DNA of 64,000 nt from Luzula sylvatica. Its lineage: Eukaryota > Streptophyta > Magnoliopsida > Poales > Juncaceae. Position 1 is the stretch's first letter. The number at the start of each line of letters is the position of its first letter. This document shows, in pieces, positions 50,035 through 62,785 of the stretch. Location of the stretch: positions 35,065,408 through 35,129,407 of the forward strand of contig OX326959.1 in the NCBI GenBank assembly GCA_946800325.1, read 5' to 3'. The position numbers and the translations under genes are program-made. The notes below the pieces were generated by a model. It ran no database searches and had not been told where the DNA came from. It saw only the letters and a list, made by a program, of their open reading frames with translations.

Positions 50035-50060
50035 CTAGCAATAACCCGCGCAATTGCGCG
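50035..50060 (-). mobile_element. Helitron-like 3' terminus, minus strand
   Basis: On the minus strand the sequence reads CCCGCGCAATTGCGCGGG, a perfect hairpin, then TTATTG and CTAG followed by T. This is a textbook plant Helitron 3' end, so the element body extends to higher coordinates. The LINE at 50486 would be nested in it. The 5' end was not located. Confidence 0.7.
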
Positions 50061-50485
50061 GGACTTCATAACTTTTTTTATATATATATTTTTTTTGTAT
50101 AACTTGTTTAAATAAAATTTGCGCGGGTACGTTTAAACTCAATTATATAATCATGATATGTTTGTAAATATATTGATATCAATAAATGCATTATAATTAA
50201 TAAATGTTCATGAAATTTGTCTATCATGGATATATGCATTATAATTAATAATGGTCCATAGAATTGGTTCATCATTACAAATCCACACGAAATAAATAAA
50301 ATAGAACATGTTATAATTCAAACAAAATTAATGTTTGAAAACAAATAAAAGAAAACCGTGAATAATACACATAAAACCAAAATATATATTTAAAATGTCA
50401 TCCATTAACAATAAAATATCAATATTTTTTTTAAAAACACAATAGTAAATTATACCATAAAAAATTAACAATTGAGTCATTGTTT

Positions 50486-52241
50486 TTTTTTTTTTGAAAA
50501 AGTAGAAGCGAAGCTTCTTTTTGATATATTAGCGCAAGTTTAATACATCGTTTTGATTTTACATGATAATGTAAAAAAGGACCTTAAGAGAAACTAAAAA
50601 AGTAAAATTGAGAAGTGAGAGAAGCTATTTCCTAAGTCGGCAACTAACAATAAAGTTTTCAATTTCTTGCCTCGGACGCAATCTTCGCTATCATTGTGGA
50701 TGATGGCGAGTTGTTTTGGTTGAAAATCCGGTCATTTCGCTCTTTCCAAATAGTCCAAAGTGTTGCCACGGAGAAGGTGTCGATTTCGTCCCTTTTTTCT
50801 TTGGAATATTTTTGCCGATTGTGTAACCAAAATTTCGGCAAGTTGTCGCGAGCCTCAAAAATGACTCCTAGGATGCGACCAACTCCCCGCCAAACACTTT
50901 TTGCGTATGTGCAATTGATGAATAAGTGTGTCGCCGATTCTTCCACATTGTTGTTGCAATTTTTGCACGTCGTCGCATGTGGCCAATTCCTTTTTTTCAA
51001 TATATCACCCGTTAAAATTCTTTCGTTGAGAGCCAACCACGTAAAGAATCTTGTTTTGACGGGCGCTTTTGTTTTCCATAGGGCGGTGTTCCACTCGCTT
51101 ATCATTCCCGGATTTATTAGGAGCTTGTAGGTTGCGGCGGTGGAGAAAATATTCGGTTTGCCCATCCATGCATGTTGGTTCGTTGTCGGGTCAAAATCGT
51201 ATGCGATTCGAAATTGTGAGAGAAGTGCACGGAGGTCTTTGATGAAGTAGGAGGGGTGCTTGCTTGCCACGTTTTCTAATTCGGAAGCGTGTTCGATACC
51301 GTAAATATTTTTAACGGTGGTCGCCCACATTCCATCACTATTTTGGCAAAGTTTCCAAAGCCATTTTAGCAATAGTGATGTGTTGTGCATTTCGATGTTT
51401 AGCATCCCTAATCCTCCATTTTCCTTTGGTAAGCAAACATTTTTCCAATTAATTAGACAATGTCCACCTAGACAATCCTTATCACCTTTCCAAAGAAATT
51501 TCCTTGTTATTTTATTCATTTCCTTAATTAGCCATTTTGGGAGGCGGAAGCATTGCATGAAATATGTCGGCACCGCATTTAGCACCGATTTCGCGAGTAC
51601 CAAACGTCCTCCCAATGATAAACATTTTCCTTTCCATCCCGATAGTCGAGATTGCATTTTCTTAATTAGGGGGATGTAGTCAATTTTCCTTGGTTTTTTT
51701 GTGTTCAAAGACATGCCGAGGTACAAGATTGGTAGTGTTGTTCTCGTTCAATGTAGCATCCTCTCTAATGTCTCATATAGGGACTCCGGTATGGCTATTG
51801 GAACAAAGACGGTTTTGTCCCAATTTATTGTAAGTCCCGAAATCCGTTGAAAGAGATTTAGGATGTATGTTAATACCTTGAGATTGATCGGGTGTGCCTC
51901 GACAAAGAGGATAGTGTCGTCGGCGTATTGGAGAGCCCTTGATGCAAACTTGACCGGTGATGTCATTAGGTGGTTTGTTTTTTGGAGGAAGGTTTGTAGT
52001 GAGTCGGCCACCAAGTCGAAAAGTATCGATGATAAGGGATCTCCTTGTCTTACTCCGCGTTTGTGTTTAAATTTTTTTCCTATATTTCCGTTTATTTTCA
52101 CCTTTGACGTTGCCGAGCTTAACAACTCCTTTACCCATCTCGACCATTTTGCCGGAAAATCCCGAGCCGCAAGAAGGTTTTGGAGATAGTCCCAAGAAGG
52201 TTTTGGAGCTTAACAACTCCTTTACTCCGCGTTTGTGTTTA
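50486..52241 (-). mobile_element. 5'-truncated L1-type LINE
   Basis: The minus strand encodes reverse transcriptase pieces: GVRQGDPLSSILFDLVADSL and the catalytic YADDT (about 51930), then the thumb region LSLGGRLVLAKSVLNAVPTY, and a zf-RVT domain with CKNCNNNVEESATHLFINC (about 50935). The two frames (52125-51748 and 51726-50659) are joined by a frame change. A T-run at 50483-50495 is the poly-A tail. The target duplication AATTGAGTCATTGTTT lies at 50470-50485 and 52242-52257. The 5' end (52190-52241) repeats two internal pieces (GAGCTTAACAACTCCTTTAC and ACTCCGCGTTTGTGTTTAAA), a scar of template jumping. Confidence 0.93.
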
Positions 52242-52257
52242 AATTGAGTCATTGTTT

Positions 52258-52946
52258 CATAGGGAGATTTTATATGGAGCCAAATAACACAAAAATTCTT
52301 GATGGGGCGGCAAGAGATGATTAAATAGGTTGATTAGTATTATTGATTGACTCAATGAACGATTTAATTGATCGTTTAATTGAATTGACACGTAAATTAA
52401 CATTTATTAATATTAACATATTATAATTATTAATGTGTTAATTATACGTGTCAATTAACAATTCATTGAGTCAATTAGAATGGTAATAGGACTAATTATA
52501 TTTTTTTTCCATACATGAGTATAATTTGAGTTGCACTAGAAACAAAACAAAAGACACGTGTAACAATTTCCCCATCTGTTAAAAATTATAACTATTGAAG
52601 ATAACATAATTTATAAAAAAACAGTATAAATAAGAATATTTGTTCGAGTAGAGCAACAAGATTAGGAAAATAAACTGATATAACAATTATTAAGAACATG
52701 AATATAGGTCCTCTATTGTAATACACCACTTCATAACAGTTTAGAAAGAAAAAAAAAACTTCAAAATCCAAAAAGACTAAGCAAAACCGACAAATAAAGC
52801 ATCTCTCCCCCTATACCACTTCAAGTTTAAAAACGAATATTAAAAAAAAACAGCACGCAAATAAATCCAAGATTCTTCATAACATCACTTTATAGTAAAA
52901 CCATATATCTACTCTCATATTTTCACCAAGAAAAGCTCAAAGTCTC
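52258..52946. other. Intergenic with small MITE (52343-52479)
   Basis: ATTGACTCAATGAACGATTT and its rough complement enclose CACGTAAATTAACATTTATT words: a fold-back of about 137 bases. The rest is the 3' flank of the coatomer gene. Confidence 0.5.
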
Positions 52947-53788
52947 TTAACCGCTTGCCACGATTTCATGGATCTTATCACTAATATCAGGGTCATCAGA
53001 CCTGACGGCAAGTTTCATAGCAACTTCCTTGGGCCCACTCAAACCGAAAGATAATCTTACGAGAACCTTCACGTTTCCTACAAACACCCCTGAGAGAAGA
53101 CAAGTATGCGATCTCGAATTGTTCTGCACAACCTCAGTCCCCTACAAAACACAATTTCCACCACAAATTAAATAAAAGTAAGATTAAATGGTGACTGTGG
53201 AATGTGTGGGTAGCCGGCGTATTGAGATTTAATAATTGATAATTATTTACCTCGCAGGGATGCATGCCGAGAATGGTGATAACGGCATTAACAGCTTCGG
53301 AGAGGCTGTCTCTGGCGCCAAGACCGTACTCGTCGACACGCTCAGTGTCAGGATCCATGCTTTCCCACGCGTTCCTGAAATTGGAAACAGGAACCTTGAG
53401 CATGTAATCTGCATGCGTGATTTCCATGTCTTCGAGCTGGTACTCGTCTTCGACTCCATCGTCCTCCACGTCACCGCTCGATGGATCCACCTAGCACAAA
53501 CAAATACAAATTAATAAACAACACACGCGAATGAATTAACGATAATTTATATATTTATTTAGGAGAAGATTTTGATTAATACCTCTTTGACGATGAATTT
53601 TAGGATGTTGGAGAATTTGCCGATTGCAGGAATGCCTTCGGGTTTCTCAAAGGCAACAAATGTTTGGCCTGGGGAATCGTAAGGAAGAGATTTCAGTGGC
53701 TTTGTGAACATTTCTACGAATTCTTCAGCTTCTGACGCATCGATAAATACCGTCACCTACAAAAGAAATAAACAGAATGTGAACTACT

Positions 53789-53848
<60 letters not shown>

Positions 53849-56800
53849 TTTACGTTTTCAAGGAGTTGTTCAGGAATGGTGTTGGAGCAGTTGAACTGGA
53901 GAACCACGTGTCCGTCATAAATGTGCTTGACGACACTTACGGCGTACTCAGTCTCTGCTTCGGTCAACTCGACTGGAGAAGAGGACTGCATTCAAATTCA
54001 TAATTGAATTACTACTCACAAAGATTTCTTTTTCCTATTACGTTTAAATGATGTGAAGGGTAGAAAGTAAACCTTGAAGAGCTTGCCAAAGGAAGCAAAT
54101 TCAGGAATAGACGAGAGCAACTTCTCATACGCATCAATGGCAGAGACAACAGGACCGCTACTGGACCCAGCTTGACCGGTTTGCTTCTTGCCTTGAGATT
54201 TCTTCTCTGTAAGAGGCTGAGACTTGACCTCTCTTGGCACCGAAGATAAATCAAATGGCGTTTCTGACGGCACCTGTTTTGCATTAAATCAAGATTGATA
54301 TTATGACACATGAATAATATAATGATAGATTTTAAAGGGAGAGAATAGAAACATACATAGTTCTTTAAGGAGGCTTCCAAATTGGCAAGAGGGATATCGA
54401 AGGAACCGAAGAGGAATTCATACGATTCTTTCTCGGTCTCCCCAACTTTGGCCTCGCCATCTAATACTTTCAGATAGAGTGTTGCGCGGTCACGAACCTA
54501 AAATTGAGAAATTCAGAATTAGTTTTAAATTTCAATAGAAATAGGACTCGAAAAAATAAAATAAAATAAAAATTACCTCGTCATCACTATCGAAGAGACA
54601 ACGGCGTAAAAGAACTAATATGCGGGGCTGCAGTTTAATGTTAAAATATAAATTAGTAAAAAGAATGATGCATTTAACTTTGTAAAGAAAGAACTTAGTA
54701 CCTTCAAAGAATCAACCAAGGTACCGAACTTGGCCAAGGTGCTAACAGCACAAGCACGCACAGTGGCATTTTCGAGAATAACACGGTTGTAGATATATCT
54801 AATGTACTTGCTTGGATCCACTGTTTTTGGGCCTTCGATTCCCAAGAAATGAAGAATCTGAGTGGAGAGATAAGTGAATTCACAATCTTCAATGAACTCG
54901 CAGAGATGGAAAAGCCCACTATCCTTAGCATCAGGAATATCTCTAATGAGAGTAACGATCGAGTCAACAATGGCCTTCTTGTACTCAAACCCACCTTCCT
55001 CTCTCAAAATACTGCTCAAGAAATTCATCCTACAAAACAAACAACAAAATCAATCAAAATTCAAGAAAATTGAGAGCAAACTAAATCAAATTAAATTAAA
55101 CATACAAGGAGCGATATTTGAGAGGGAACTTGAGGCAGAGAGAGCGTATAGCATCCACAACAACAATCTTAAACTCATCAGCAATATCAGCCATGAAATT
55201 TGTAATCTGTTTCATGAGCCTATCAACACTCGACTCATTTCCAGTTTTCAAAAGAGTAGTAATGGCCAGAGTAGCAATGCTCCTGTTACTATCAGCAATC
55301 AAGCTTTCCATGTCAATATTACAATTCGTCACCGCCAAAGGATGAGTCATTGCCACCTTGTTGAGGGTACGAACGGCGGCAAAACGCAGAACAGGCTTCG
55401 ACGAGCTGAGGAAGAGTTGGAGAACAGTAATGGCAGGTGTCAGTTCCCTAGTGGCCACGCCATTTAGTTCTGTAATCGCCCTTGCTGCCTCAAGTATAAC
55501 CATTTCAGCCTTGTGTCTGAGGCATGATTCTAAGTACTCATAGTACGGCCTCTCTCCTGCCTGGTTCACCCCAGATTCTCTCATGACCTGGGAGAGTAGA
55601 AATACTTAAAGAGGCTTTTTTTTGCAATTTTTAATAATATAGGGGCTTTTTTGAAGTTTCTTACTTGGCTGGTATAACGGATAAGGAGGCACTGGGCGAG
55701 AGGGGACCGAACTGAGCCCTTTGTCAGACTGGTAACGAGTTTTGTAACAGCTAAACGATCGTTTTGTCTTATCTGTAATATAAATGGACAAAATTGTATA
55801 ATTTAAAACATACAAACGTGATAAAAACATTATATTATTTACATTGATTTTAATGAATTAGAGTACCTGATAAAGAAGGGCGAGAGCATGAAATTGGACG
55901 AGTGGAGCTCTGGACTGGACAGCTTCTTGAACCTCATTGCTCCATCTCTTCACTACTTCAGGATTTGTCTATTCAATTTAAAAAGCACAAAAATCAATAG
56001 TAAAATTATAAAATCTAAATTAAAAGATTTGAAAATTGAAAATTACCTGAAGCAAGTGGATACCACTGACAAGGGCAGCACTGGAAACAACTGGATTTTT
56101 GTCCACGATAGCTTGTTTAAGGTACCTCTCAATTTGAGCAAGAATGGTACCGTCGATAATGCGAGATAAAACCCTAATTGCATTGGCTCTGTACATATCA
56201 GTCTTACTATTCATGTCCTTCATCAATGAACTTGTCACCATTATAACCTATCACCACAAAAAACCACAAATAATTATTAGTTCATATCAAAAGCAAAATG
56301 AACTACATATTGTGATTATGATATTATGTTTGTATAATAAAAGGGGTCAAAGTCAAACCTCTCCAGCAGAAGGAGAGAGCTCCTTGATCATGAGATACAT
56401 CATTCTTCTAAGGCCAGGATCCTTAGACTGGAAAAGCTTTGTTACTGAGAAAAATACTTCTGTACCCTCGACCTATAATTTAATGAATAGCAAAAAAGGA
56501 GGAGAAATGTTAATATAAATGCAAAAATATTAATGAAATAAATCAAATAGAGCAGGGTTTATTACATTTTGGTTGTTATTTTGCTATTTTGTTGTTAATT
56601 TCTAAAAAGATGATTACTTGGGGGGGAAATTAGGTTAATTTGATGATAAAAAAACAAAAATGGCCTAAACTTCAAACAGTTCGAATCCATTGACAAATAT
56701 GCAAATAGTTGACAGAAGACATTACCGCAGTGAAGGTATCTCCTTGGTTGAGTAAATACAGAAGCTTAGTGATGACCTGTAAGGTAAACAGAAATCATTT

Positions 56801-57284
56801 GTAAGTAGATCTCATATAGAGGAGTACAAATTCTTTGACTCTACAAGTGTTAACTGTTAACAATATCATCACAACTTGTAGATCCCAAAACAATAACAAG
56901 AATTTCAGCAAGATAATAGAAAAAGGGTATAAAATTCAAGTACCAGGACTTAATTTCAGCCCAAATGGCATGAAATAACACCACAATCAAAACAAAACTT
57001 GATACTGAAATCATAAAGAAGAAAAATTGAGTAGAAAAACAAACCTGAGAGCACCTCCTTGCATCGATTTGAGAGTCATTGAAAACCCGGGCTTCTTGAA
57101 GCACAGCTCCCTTCTCAATCCCAAGGAACGGATGATATTCCACTGCAAAAGATCCAAAAAGAACAAGTAACTGATGAAAAAGAAAAACCGAGATCTCGAA
57201 CTGTACAAAGACTCAGATCTGGCGATTTAGGAGATTACCTTCATCATCCCTGTCATCGTCCTTCTTCACTAGAGGTTGCGCCAT
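52947..57284 (-). CDS. COPG: Coatomer subunit gamma (gamma-COP, 887 aa)
   Basis: Sixteen exons, all in frame with GT..AG: 57239-57284, 57045-57142, 56726-56776, 56359-56472, 56047-56247, 55867-55968, 55665-55772, 55106-55587, 54702-55029, 54577-54627, 54357-54497, 54073-54273, 53854-53985, 53583-53756, 53251-53490, 52947-53141. The protein is a core COPI coat subunit that acts in retrograde Golgi-to-ER vesicle transport. The N-terminal HEAT-repeat adaptin region ([72 protein letters not shown]) covers about residues 15-550. A linker ([20 protein letters not shown]) and the gamma appendage ([40 protein letters not shown]) follow. The length equals that of known plant gamma-COP. Intron 13 holds a (TA)n(GA)n tract and the leader a (GA)n tract. 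Confidence 0.97.
53790..53848. repeat. (TA)n(GA)n compound microsatellite in COPG intron 13
   Basis: A TA run is followed directly by a GA run, ending six bases from the exon 13 donor at 53853. Length change here could bring repeats close to the splice site. Confidence 0.9.
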
Positions 57285-57320
57285 TACTGACCTTGTGGAT
57301 CTGCGAGATCTCGGATCAGC

Positions 57321-57357
<37 letters not shown>
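57321..57357. repeat. (GA)n in the COPG 5' leader
   Basis: On the gene's sense strand this is a CT-rich leader tract, common near plant transcription starts. It lies 40 bases upstream of the ATG. Confidence 0.8.
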
Positions 57358-57360
<3 letters not shown>

Positions 57361-58207
57361 CAGATCTGATGTTAGAGAGACTTGAGAGCAGAGGGGCGAG
57401 GGGAAGCTTGGAAATACTATAGAGTGCTATGGGGTCGGGTCTTGATCCGCTCAAGAAGCTGTTATAGGGTCGGGTTTTTTATCCGCACAACTAGGTGTTA
57501 TTGGGTCGGATCCAATATAGAGGGATTTAAATTTTACATTATACATATATAGCTTTCTAACAATCCATAATATCACGTTTATGATTTATCATTCCAAAAA
57601 TAAAAATGTCATATCTACCTTTTTCTCAAAAATATAAAATACCATTTTTATGCTTTCAAAACTTATGAAATATAAAAAATTGATATCGGAGTTGTTAACT
57701 TGATGTTGAATTTCTCGAGTTTATCGTGACTTAATTTTTACAAATCTAATTAAATTAGGGTAATTTGATGTTTTTATTTTGGTAAAGGTAAATATGATCT
57801 TGCGGATTTTTGTAAAGGTAGATTTTTAAATAGTCCAACATATTATTACAAGTTTAATATTTTTGAATTACAAGAGGCAAACAAATATTTCTGTAGTAAT
57901 TTCATGGGAATATTATTATTATTATATTATATTAACAAGTAATTTTTCAAAGCTGCATGAATATCAATTGCTGTTAATTTTAGTTATTTTAGTCCTCATT
58001 TTTGCATTCAAATGATGATCATAATTTGTTTTTTAAATGGACATTACTTCACTCCTATAAGAAGTTTTATAGTCGTTAATCAAGGTAATCGATAGTACTT
58101 TATAATGACCTTCACCATTACAAAACAAATTTTATAAAAGAAACAAATCATCCTTATTATGAAAAATTATCAATTGCTAAATGATATAGGCATTGAAATC
58201 ATCTCTA
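57358..58207. other. Intergenic, COPG promoter and LPXD 3' flank
   Basis: No gene was seen. The repeated word TATNGGGTCGGG (about 57430-57510) is notable next to the COPG start. Confidence 0.4.
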
Positions 58208-60463
58208 TCACGGGGCCCGGTCTTTCTTTGAGAGAGACATCAAATTAACAATTTGTCTCCGCCATTCTTTAATCGGTACCTGTGAAAAACCAAGAGGCGC
58301 GAAATATTTGTATATTTAATTTATAATCCACGATTAATACAAAAAATGGGGAAAGAGTTAAAAGAACCAACCGCGGGAAATCCACCATAATCACCAGCCA
58401 CGGTGAGATTTTTCGTGACACAACTCTTAGCCGCAAGTCGCACCTAAAAAAAGATTATATCGCACGTACATTATGAATTCTCAAAGCATTCGAAATACAC
58501 AGGAAAAAATGAAATTTAATAGGAATATAATACCTTAGAAGCAATGGAAACATGGTCCTTTATTGAAGCTCGGCCCCCCATAGTCACGTAATCGCCCAGC
58601 CTGTGTACCAGTGCGTTACAAATCGTTACCGGTACGCTTAAAAAGATAATAAATGGGAAAAGAAATAGAAACAGTACGTGGCTGAACCAGCAATGCCAGA
58701 TTGTCCACAAATGATGCAACATTTTCCGATTATCACGTTATGACCTATCTACGAATAAAAGAGAATAAAAATTAAATTAAATTAAAAAAATGTTTATTTG
58801 TTGTCCATAAACGAATAAAAAATAACTCTTTAGAAATACTTTACCTGCACAAGATTATCGATCTTAGTGAAATCTCCTATAGTAGTATCTCTCCAACTGC
58901 AGTACAAAAAAAAGTACATGCATAAATAAATAAATAAAATGACATAAATACCCCTAAGACTGAGTTTCGGTTTTCATATGTACCTTTGAAATCAACCTAA
59001 CCAAATAATAAGGATCTTTTTGCCCAAGTGCCATGGGCCCATGCAAAATTTCAGTTTTGCATAAATACCCTGAAATTCCATTTTTCTTGGTTCATAATTT
59101 AGGTGCACGTAGTGAGTTTTATATTAAAGTATTGGAAAAAGTACTTTTGCTAGATCAAATTTGATAGTTATATTATATTGAAAAAAAAATGATAGTTATC
59201 TTGACCTATAAATGATTCTGAGTTAGAAAATATATAAATGTACCACATTTTCTACCTTTTTTGGCAGGTATATACGTAAATCATGTATAATAAAAATATT
59301 TGAAGGGCATATATGTAAATCAGATTTCTTTGAAGATAACAAATAAAATATATATGTCCGTAAATATAGGAAATACCAGACAGACAAACAAACAAACTTT
59401 CGGAGGGTATATCAGTAAAAGAATATGATACTGGGCATATATGCAAACAAAGATGACGGAACAAGATAAATTCATCTTTGTAATATCTAAATAATATTAT
59501 AAAATATATCAAAAAAATTTATAAAGTTTATCTAACTAGCCTTCCCCTGTCAATACATGTATTAGCACCTATCTCGACATGGTCACCAATTTTAACGCTT
59601 AGATTCTGCAAAAAAAAAATAGGTAAAGAAACAAAACATAAGGGCGGTACAAACTACAATTTCAATTTGGAATACTCGAATAGAGATTCAAAAGTTAAGA
59701 AAGATCAAGAAAAAATAAAATGTACCTGTGGTTTCTTCGCGACTTGCCCATTGTCATCAATAAAAAACCCAAAACCTATTTAAAGAATTTATTAAACAAA
59801 ATGTTTACAAATTGAAAGAAATATGAAAATGAATATATTAATCTAACCATCTTGACCAACGCATGCACCGTTATGAACTAAGCAAAATTGACCGACCGAG
59901 CAATTACTTAGTACAACATTATACCTGAAATTACAAAAGGAAAGAAAATTATCACATGTTCAGAATAAATAACATGAAATTGAAAATATTTTACAGTTTA
60001 GTTCGTATGAATGGATTTCAGAAGAAACATATACCCAATTTTAGTTGATTCTCCGACTGAAACTGAAGGGCCAATTATAGTACCAGACCCAATTTGAACA
60101 TTTTTGGCGATATTAGAATCAGAATGTACGATTGCACCAGGTTCTATCAATGCAGTATGATCTACTGATGCTGAATTATGAAAAATGCCGCCTCCATTTT
60201 TCCAAATCGTGAATTCTGATGGGTTTAGGGTTTTTCCATGGGGACCTGAGTATCGACAATAGATTTTATAAGGTTTTTTGTACAAATTTTCGAAATTCCA
60301 TATTTTGAGGGGCTTGTATGTAAAACAAAAGAAAACAAGGAAATTGTTACTTACTGCGAAGTTCATCTGAAATGCTCGAAATGTATCTAGGCTGGGATGG
60401 GTATATTCGTGATAAGGGAAAACCAAGGGGTTTAGTTGATATTTTCCTGAACGCCATTGCCAT
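58208..60463 (-). CDS. LPXD: LpxD-type UDP-3-O-acylglucosamine N-acyltransferase
   Basis: Ten exons: 60355-60463, 60035-60245, 59848-59924, 59726-59775, 59541-59605, 58845-58896, 58678-58748, 58534-58600, 58372-58443, 58208-58279, giving 281 aa. It is of the plant LpxD family, which adds the second acyl chain in a mitochondrial lipid-A-like pathway. The start, [20 protein letters not shown], is basic and Ser-rich, a likely mitochondrial targeting peptide. Hexapeptide repeats of a left-handed beta helix follow ([80 protein letters not shown]). The putative catalytic His191 is in [10 protein letters not shown], and [18 protein letters not shown] ends it. The intron after exon 5 begins with GC instead of GT (AG|GCTAGT), the only reading that keeps [11 protein letters not shown]. 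Confidence 0.9.
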
Positions 60464-60702
60464 TACTGCCTGTTCTAAGTTACCTAATGGTCGAAGTATC
60501 TGTATCACTATCATGTGTCTTGACTCTTGACTGTGCGAGGGAGAAGAGACCAGGGAAACAAAGTATTTTAGGTTATGGAGTTTGATTCTCGGTTTTTATC
60601 CGTAGTTGGTTTCCCGGTTTTTTGTCTGTTTAAATATTAAAATAATTCGGATCCAAGCATCCGGGTCCAAAAAAGTTCTTTTTCTGTAAATTATTAATAA
60701 TA
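60464..60702. promoter_or_regulatory. LPXD upstream region
   Basis: A short upstream region between the LPXD start and the Pack-MULE. No TATA box was decided. The mobile element inserted about 240 bases upstream of the ATG, so it may overlap or displace promoter elements. Confidence 0.3.
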
Positions 60703-61590
60703 GGAAAAAGTCTGTTTTTGGTCCCTAACAAATACCGAAATGTTCAACTTGCTCCCCGACTTTTTTTTTTGTTCAACTTGCCCCCTAAACTTGCTATTTT
60801 TGATTTTTTTGGTCCCTCCGTCAAATACCCTCTCCTCCCCGGGTTAACATACCGTTAGAACATATTATTTTATCCTATTTTTCTACCCGATCCATCATGA
60901 ATTAACCCGACCCATCATCTTCTTACCCGATCCGCATATTAACTCATCTATCTCACAGCGCTGTCTCTCTCTCCTCACAACAGCACTCTCTCAAACGCTC
61001 CGCTCACAGCACACTCTCTCAAACGAAACGCTCCGCTCCGCTCCCCTCTCTCTCCCGCTGGGCTCTCTCTCCCCTTTCTCTCGCTCACAGCAGCATCATC
61101 TCGCTCACATCTGTCTCTCACAACAGCACTCTGCTCTCGTGGTTCATTTCTGTGAAATTAGGGTTCCATCTGTCGCTCACATCAGGTCAGTTCTCCATCT
61201 CCCACATCGCTCACAACAGCAAGTCAGTGAATTAGGGTTTGAATTAAGCTTAATTGTCGTTTTTCCAGTGAATTAGGGTTCATTTCTTGATCGTTTAGAA
61301 CATGTTTATTCTGGTTTAATTTAGCCAGTGAATTAAGCAAAATTCCAGAAAAAACGACCCTATGGTTTTGATCATGTTTATTTTCTGGTTTAATTTAGCA
61401 AGAATTAGGGTTCATTTCTCTAATGGAGGGTTTATTCTGGTTTAATTTAGCAAGAATTAGGGTTCATTTCTTGATCGTTTTTCTGGTTTTAATCATGTTT
61501 ATTTTCTGGTTCATTTCTTGATTAAGCCAATTATGGTTCCAATTTAGCCAATCATGTAGGGTTTGATCATGCTATTCTTTGTTTTTTCAG

Positions 61591-61823
61591 ATTTGATCGT
61601 GTTTGATGCGGAAGAGGAACTCGCTGTGTCGCTGGCTAAGTATATTGCGGAGCTTTCTGATAAGTTTACAACGGAGAAAGGCGCTTTTACAGTTGTTCTT
61701 TCGATGGTTCAAATGGATTGGTCCAAATGGCACATATTTTGGGTCGATGAGCGTGTCGTTAAGAAGGATCATCCTGACAGCAATTACAAACTCGCTTTCG
61801 ATGGTTCAATTCGGTACCGATGA
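61591..61823 (+). pseudogene. Captured 6-phosphogluconolactonase fragment
   Basis: After an acceptor (TTTTTTCAG) the frame reads DLIVFDAEEELAVSLAKYIA, then DKFTTEKGAFTVVLS, WSKWHIFWVDERVVKKDHPD and SNYKLAFDG, the N-terminal third of plant 6-phosphogluconolactonase (pentose phosphate pathway). The block normally holding the GGSL phosphate-binding loop between VVLS and DWSKWH is missing (MVQM instead), and the frame ends after SIRYR. It therefore cannot encode an active enzyme. Confidence 0.85.
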
Positions 61824-62322
61824 CTGCATTTGATTTTACAAATTGTGGTGATTATGATTATGATCAATTGTTGTGTATGAGTTATCTAGAATGCTAAATT
61901 AATCTGGAGAGTTGAGATATAACATTATCCTCAGTTAATTCTTGTGTTTGTATTTAGTTTTGTCGATGAAAAATTATCAACAATGTTACTTGTTACTTAT
62001 TACTTGTTGTTTCTATTATTCGTGTATATCAAATTACATCTATTATTATTATTCAAATAACTGGTTAGAGGCAATCGTTTCAATTTATGCGCAAAATCTT
62101 AAATTCTTGAATATATTAATTCTTGAATATATCAAATTACTGATTCTACAATTATAATGGTAGGCTAAGATAGACAACATACATACTCCACATAACAAAC
62201 ACAACACAACACAGAGCCCATCATTATTAACTCTCCTAAACCCAAAACCCTAAATTCCATCATCATATTAATTACAACCATTTCATCCCTCACCTTCCTT
62301 CTCTCCATTCCAATTTCCAACA

Positions 62323-62785
62323 TCATGTCCGTCTTTCAAGGATTTTAACTGCTGACGTGGCCGCCAGCTCATCAACGACAGGCTTAGGAGAAGTCTCCTC
62401 TTCTTTCTCCGGTTGTATGTTCAGATCGATCTTCGCCTTCAACGGAGACGACGACGCATTTTTCACATCATCTACGATTAATCATTAATTAAAAACAATA
62501 ATTAACACGAATAAATAAAAACTTATTAAATTGTACCGGCTACCGGCACCAACAAACCAGTCATGGTTTTGACATCATCGGCCAGATGGCGACGCGTGAT
62601 TCGCCGAATCCTCCAGATCCTTTTCAGCGACGACACCCTTACGTTCCTTGCGCATCATGAGAGTCCTGAACCATCTCCTCACCGTGATTGCTCCAGTGCC
62701 AGCTTGGCGAGGGTGTCTAGACCGTCTAGCGGCTCTATGCACATGTCTGGCGCCTCCATTTTTAGCTTTCTTTTCGTTCCTCCAC
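62323..62785 (-). pseudogene. Captured VAL/HSI2-like B3-factor fragment
   Basis: Two exons on the minus strand, 62537-62785 and 62323-62471 (acceptor TTTTGCAG; donor G|GTACAA; acceptor ATCGTAG). They read GTKRKLKMEAPDMCIEPLDG followed by LDTLAKLAL, then in another frame ITVRRWFRTLMMRKERKGV, and after the intron SSPLKAKIDLNIQPEKEEE. In VAL1/VAL2 repressors the order GLDTLA, a Cys-rich TCTCNVC region, TVKRRFKTLMMR and KIDLN.QPERE is known. Here the Cys-rich part is deleted at the frame change. B3 and CW domains are absent. Recognition is from memory of the family order. Confidence 0.6.

Noticed and set aside
54874..55467. 197-residue frame on the plus strand
   Set aside because: It is antisense to exons 8 and 9 of the coatomer gamma gene.
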